From NCBI RefSeq assembly GCF_030849505.1, contig NZ_JAUJFI010000030.1, positions 1 through 42,915 of the forward strand: a stretch of 42,915 nucleotides of DNA, read 5' to 3'. Positions 40,620 through 42,915 of the stretch are shown one piece after another. A program made the translations under genes and the position numbers. Position 1 is the stretch's first letter; each line of letters opens with the position of its first letter. Under the pieces are notes generated by a model. The model was not told the origin of the DNA and did not search any database. It saw nothing but the letters and a program-made list of their open reading frames with translations. Source of the DNA: Azospirillum isscasi (lineage in GTDB: Bacteria; Pseudomonadota; Alphaproteobacteria; Azospirillales; Azospirillaceae).

Positions 40620-41254
40620 GGCCCGGTCTCCAGCAGTTCGGCGGCCAGCGCCGCGATCTCACGCGCCGCCGTGGAGCCCGGTTCGCTCTCGAAGGCCAGC
40701 CGGCCGGAGCGGATGCAGCGGGCGAAAACGACGCGCTGGCCGACCGACGCCGCCATCGCCGGCGGCACCACCCCGGCCAACTCGCGGCGGGCATCCCGCA
40801 GCAGCCGGGTCCGGGCGATGCAGCGGTTGAGCAGGAAGCGGGCGGACAGGCCGGGCCGCCAGCCGCGCGCCTCGTCGAGCAGGCGCAGCAGCTCGGCCGA
40901 GGCCCAGGCGTCGAACGGGCTGGGCTGCACCGGGATCAGCACCCGCTCGGCGGTCAGGATCGCCGAGCGCGCCAGCGCCGTCACCCGCGGCGGCCCGTCG
41001 ATCACCACGTGCTCGACCCCGGAGGCCAAGTCGGGCACCTCGCGGTGCAGGGTCTCGCGCGCCAGCCCGACCATGGCGAACAGCCGCGGCAACCCCTCGC
41101 GGTTGCGCTGCTCGGCCCAGTCGAGCGCCGAGCCCTGGGGATCGGCGTCGATCAGCAGGACACGATGGCCGAGCCGGGTCAGCTCGCCGGCGAGGTGGAG
41201 GGCGAGCGTCGTCTTGCCGACCCCGCCCTTCTGGTTGAGGAAGGCCACGATCAT
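40616..41254 (-). CDS. parA: ParA-family partition ATPase
   Basis: 212 residues. Canonical deviant Walker A in MIVAFLNQKGGVGKTTLALH, LLIDADPQGSALDWAEQR, VEHVVIDGPPRVTALARSAI. Small ParA (type Ib) without an N-terminal HTH, as in ICEs and plasmids of this type. It positions and stabilises the element when it is excised and replicating. ATG 41254 overlaps the repA stop by 4 bp; the next gene overlaps its end by 4 bp. Confidence 0.94.
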   Translation of the reverse strand: MIVAFLNQKGGVGKTTLALHLAGELTRLGHRVLLIDADPQGSALDWAEQRNREGLPRLFAMVGLARETLHREVPDLASGVEHVVIDGPPRVTALARSAILTAERVLIPVQPSPFDAWASAELLRLLDEARGWRPGLSARFLLNRCIARTRLLRDARRELAGVVPPAMAASVGQRVVFARCIRSGRLAFESEPGSTAAREIAALAAELLETGP

Positions 41255-42267
41255 CGCGGCGTCCTCCCCGGACCGGAGGACTTATCCACAGGCGGAGGAG
41301 TCGAGGAGTCAGCCGCCAAGAGTCTGTTATTGTTTAAGTTATATAAGTTATAGGGGCGAATCGGTGAAGCGGGCCAAGGACTTGACTCCGAGTCGGGGTG
41401 GCGTTCTCCCGCGAGTCGGCATGGCGATCTCCCGATTTCCGATAGGTGTGATGTCCCGTCATCATTCACAGATTGTCCACAGGGGGCTGTGGACAGGTTC
41501 GCGGCGGTCCGCTCTCGGGAGAACAGCAAGCGTTCCTCGCCGCCGCCCCGCTCGATGGACAGCCGGTAGCCCGGCAGGCCGGACGCGGCGATGCGCCGGA
41601 TGTGGCGGGCGAACTCGGCCGGGCGCACCGGGCTGCCGCTGCGGGCGTGCAGGCGGTGCAACCCGATGGCGCCACCGCCGCGCTGCCAGCCACCCATCTT
41701 GCGCACCAGCCGGTACAGCCAGCGCGCCACCCCGCCGGTCAGGGCAAAGTAGCCGGGGTCGAGCGTCAGCACGCGACGCTCGCACACCGCCGTGAACAGC
41801 CAGTCCGGCAGCGTCAGGCGGACCCCGGCCGCGGTCGGCTCCCACCCCTCCAGCCAGCGGAAGCGGGCCGGGCCCTCCGGCCCAGCGCGCAGCGTGGTTT
41901 CGATGCGGGTGGCCGCCAGCCGGTCGAAGGCGGCGCGCAGCAGCGCGTAATCGTGCCGGCCGACGCTGCGGCCGAGGAAGCGCAGAAGCGGATACGCCGG
42001 GGTTTCCAGATGCCGGCTGGGCGTCCGGCCGGCGTCGAGGGCTTCGGTCAGTTGGCTGGCCGCCCAGACCAGCACGTCGGCGTCCCAGAGGGTGGCGATG
42101 CCGAGGGCGCCGGCCGGCTCGACCCGGATGCGCACCGCCCCCTGCTCGAAGGCGATGGGCGTGTGGCGCGGCGATTTCGCGAGGCTGAACCACGGCCAGA
42201 CCATTAGGTCGGCCACGTCGCGCACCGCGATGACGGTGCGGCGGGCGGGATGGGAAGCGTTCTCCAT
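41251..42267 (-). CDS. repA: Replication initiator protein A (RPA family)
   Basis: 338 residues. The RPA domain covers about residues 15-250: DVADLMVWPWFSLAKSPRHT, RIRVEPAGALGIATLWDADV, LVWAASQLTEALD, FDRLAATRIETTL, YFALTGGVARWLYRLVRKMG. These proteins start replication of alphaproteobacterial plasmids and Tn4371-like ICEs. The last 80 residues are low-complexity (PSPRPYNLYNLNNN-like and Ser/Pro-rich) and their DNA holds origin-like repeats (41282-41495). ATG 42267 is 12 bp from the alpA-like gene. The protein may bind the iterons inside its own gene. Confidence 0.9.
   Translation of the reverse strand: MENASHPARRTVIAVRDVADLMVWPWFSLAKSPRHTPIAFEQGAVRIRVEPAGALGIATLWDADVLVWAASQLTEALDAGRTPSRHLETPAYPLLRFLGRSVGRHDYALLRAAFDRLAATRIETTLRAGPEGPARFRWLEGWEPTAAGVRLTLPDWLFTAVCERRVLTLDPGYFALTGGVARWLYRLVRKMGGWQRGGGAIGLHRLHARSGSPVRPAEFARHIRRIAASGLPGYRLSIERGGGEERLLFSRERTAANLSTAPCGQSVNDDGTSHLSEIGRSPCRLAGERHPDSESSPWPASPIRPYNLYNLNNNRLLAADSSTPPPVDKSSGPGRTPR
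41282..41495. other. Candidate replication origin inside the 3' part of repA
   Basis: A perfect DnaA box TTATCCACA (41282-41290); an AT-rich stretch (41323-41352) with two AAGTTATA repeats of 9-bp period (41336-41343, 41345-41352); two directly adjacent 23-bp repeats of form CGAGTCGGnnTGGCGnTCTC, then CCG (41389-41411 and 41412-41434; 20 of 23 bases equal); and a hairpin TGTCCACAG-GGGG-CTGTGGACA (41474-41495) whose arms resemble DnaA boxes. The 23-bp period is not a multiple of three, so coding does not explain it. Together they look like iterons plus DnaA and melting sites. Function inferred. Confidence 0.62.
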
Positions 42268-42279
42268 GGCCGCCTCCCC

Positions 42280-42522
42280 TCAGCGGCGGGCCGGCCGCAC
42301 GGCGCCGGCGCCGGGGTCGGAGGTGGAGGTGCGCAGGCCCCGGTCGGCCCAGGCCTTCAGATCGTCGAGCGCGTAGACCACGCGCCCGCCGATCTTGCGA
42401 TAGCGCGGGCCGGTGCCGTAGACGCGGTGCTTCTCCAGCGTCCGGCCGGACAGGCCGAGGAAGCGTCCGGCCTCGGCCGTGCGCAGGAAGCGGTGCGGCA
42501 GGTCGTCGGCGGTGTCGTGCAT
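42280..42522 (-). CDS. AlpA/excisionase-type helix-turn-helix protein
   Basis: 80 residues. Winged HTH of MerR/AlpA kind: HRFLRTAEAGRFLGLSGRTL, then EKHRVYGTGPRYRKIGGRVV, YALDDLKAWADRGL. GGAGG precedes ATG 42522. In Tn4371-like elements such a gene lies just before repA. Probable roles: regulator of the rep-par operon or excision factor for the integrase. Confidence 0.86.
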   Translation of the reverse strand: MHDTADDLPHRFLRTAEAGRFLGLSGRTLEKHRVYGTGPRYRKIGGRVVYALDDLKAWADRGLRTSTSDPGAGAVRPARR

Positions 42523-42658
42523 GGTCGAGCCTCCGTGTTCCGGAGCGCGCCGCCGGGAACGGCGGGGCGCGATGGCGGAAGGCTCGCGGAAACACAAAAG
42601 CGCCGGGGAGGGGAAAGACCGGCGGGGCCGGAGTCCCCCGGCCCCTCCCCGCGGCGGT

Positions 42659-42915
42659 TTACCGCTGGCCGCGCCCGAGGCGGCTGGCCAGCAGGTCGCG
42701 GTAGCCGCCGGCCATCAGCCGCCGGCCCCGGCGGACCAGGTAGCGGACCTGGTCGCGCAGGGGGCTGGAGCGGAACCAGTCAGCCGCCACCCGCTTTGGA
42801 CCGAACACCGCCTCGGCGGTGTCGCGCAGGCTGGCGCCGGCCAGGGCGGCGTCGAGCGCCTGCAGGGCGTGGCGCAGCAGGCTGGCCTGATAGGGCGTCA
42901 GCTCGGGCGGCGGCG
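42659..42915 (-). CDS. DUF2285-family protein, 3' end only (gene runs past the window)
   Basis: Last 85 codons of a minus-strand gene: PPELTPYQASLLRHALQALD, then ASLRDTAEAVFGPKRVAADW, then LRDQVRYLVRRGRRLMAGGY, ending LGRGQR and TAA at 42659-42661. This matches the C-terminal DUF2285 domain (helix-turn-helix-like) of proteins next to alpA-repA-parA in ICEs. Function unknown, probably DNA-binding. The 5' end is outside the window. Confidence 0.82.
   Translation of the reverse strand, partial: PPPELTPYQASLLRHALQALDAALAGASLRDTAEAVFGPKRVAADWFRSSPLRDQVRYLVRRGRRLMAGGYRDLLASRLGRGQR

Overview
The window is GC-rich and reads as most of an integrative and conjugative element (ICE) of an alphaproteobacterium. 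Azospirillum or a related Rhodospirillales is my guess, from GC content, the initiator-tRNA target and the gene families; nothing in the window proves the species. Gene content and order resemble the Tn4371-like ICE family: DUF2285, AlpA, RepA and ParA, then relaxase, TraG and a CopG-type protein, then trbBCDEJ(K)LFGI. The cargo is a large copper (possibly also silver) resistance island.

Layout. 1-264: the 3' part of an initiator tRNA-Met gene, without its 5' half, forms the left attachment site; the intact tRNA should lie past the right end of the window. 265-1437: tyrosine integrase. 1497-2746: a complete IS3-family element with 4-bp target duplications, inserted in the last codons of a lysR gene (2710-3651). 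3847-10074: cusCBAF efflux operon on the minus strand, preceded by a shrunken copy of a small secreted-protein gene and its promoter. 10636-12648: ABC-exporter membrane domain without ATPase, and the intact copy of the secreted-protein gene. 12959-15006: OmpR-type response regulator and histidine kinase. A 7-bp direct repeat with 10-bp period lies upstream of both copies of the secreted gene and is a candidate operator for this regulator, linking it to the cus operon. 15218-17953: small secreted, membrane, DUF411 and cytochrome c genes. 18086-20470: CopA P-type ATPase behind a CueR/MerR-type promoter. 20910-22181: a nuclease-like gene. 22360-26502: a 53-residue HMA-like protein behind a second CueR-type promoter, a Cys-pair secreted protein, a cupredoxin, a multicopper oxidase and CopB, closed by a strong terminator. 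26660-27097: an AT-rich DUF305 membrane protein.

27163-39378: the conjugation module, all on the minus strand and tightly overlapped: TrbI, G, F, L, K-like, J, E, D, C, B, a ribbon-helix-helix protein, a coupling protein split into two genes, and a short relaxase. 39736-42915: maintenance module, also on the minus strand: a second ParA with a degenerate P-loop, a small DNA-binding-like protein, canonical ParA, RepA, AlpA-type regulator and the end of a DUF2285 gene. The 3' part of repA overlaps what looks like a replication origin: DnaA box, AT-rich repeats, two tandem 23-bp iterons and a hairpin.

How it works together (inference): CusCBA exports periplasmic Cu(I)/Ag(I), CusF delivers it, CopA pumps cytosolic Cu(I) out, and the multicopper oxidase, cupredoxin, CopB and the small secreted proteins handle periplasmic copper. 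Control is split between the two-component pair and a CueR-type regulator not encoded here. Integrase, relaxase, T4SS, RepA and Par move and maintain the element. The most unusual points are the origin-like DNA inside repA, the ParA lacking its P-loop lysines, the split coupling protein, the duplicated and shrunken promoter-gene unit upstream of cus, and the tiny HMA gene built around a 32-bp perfect palindrome.
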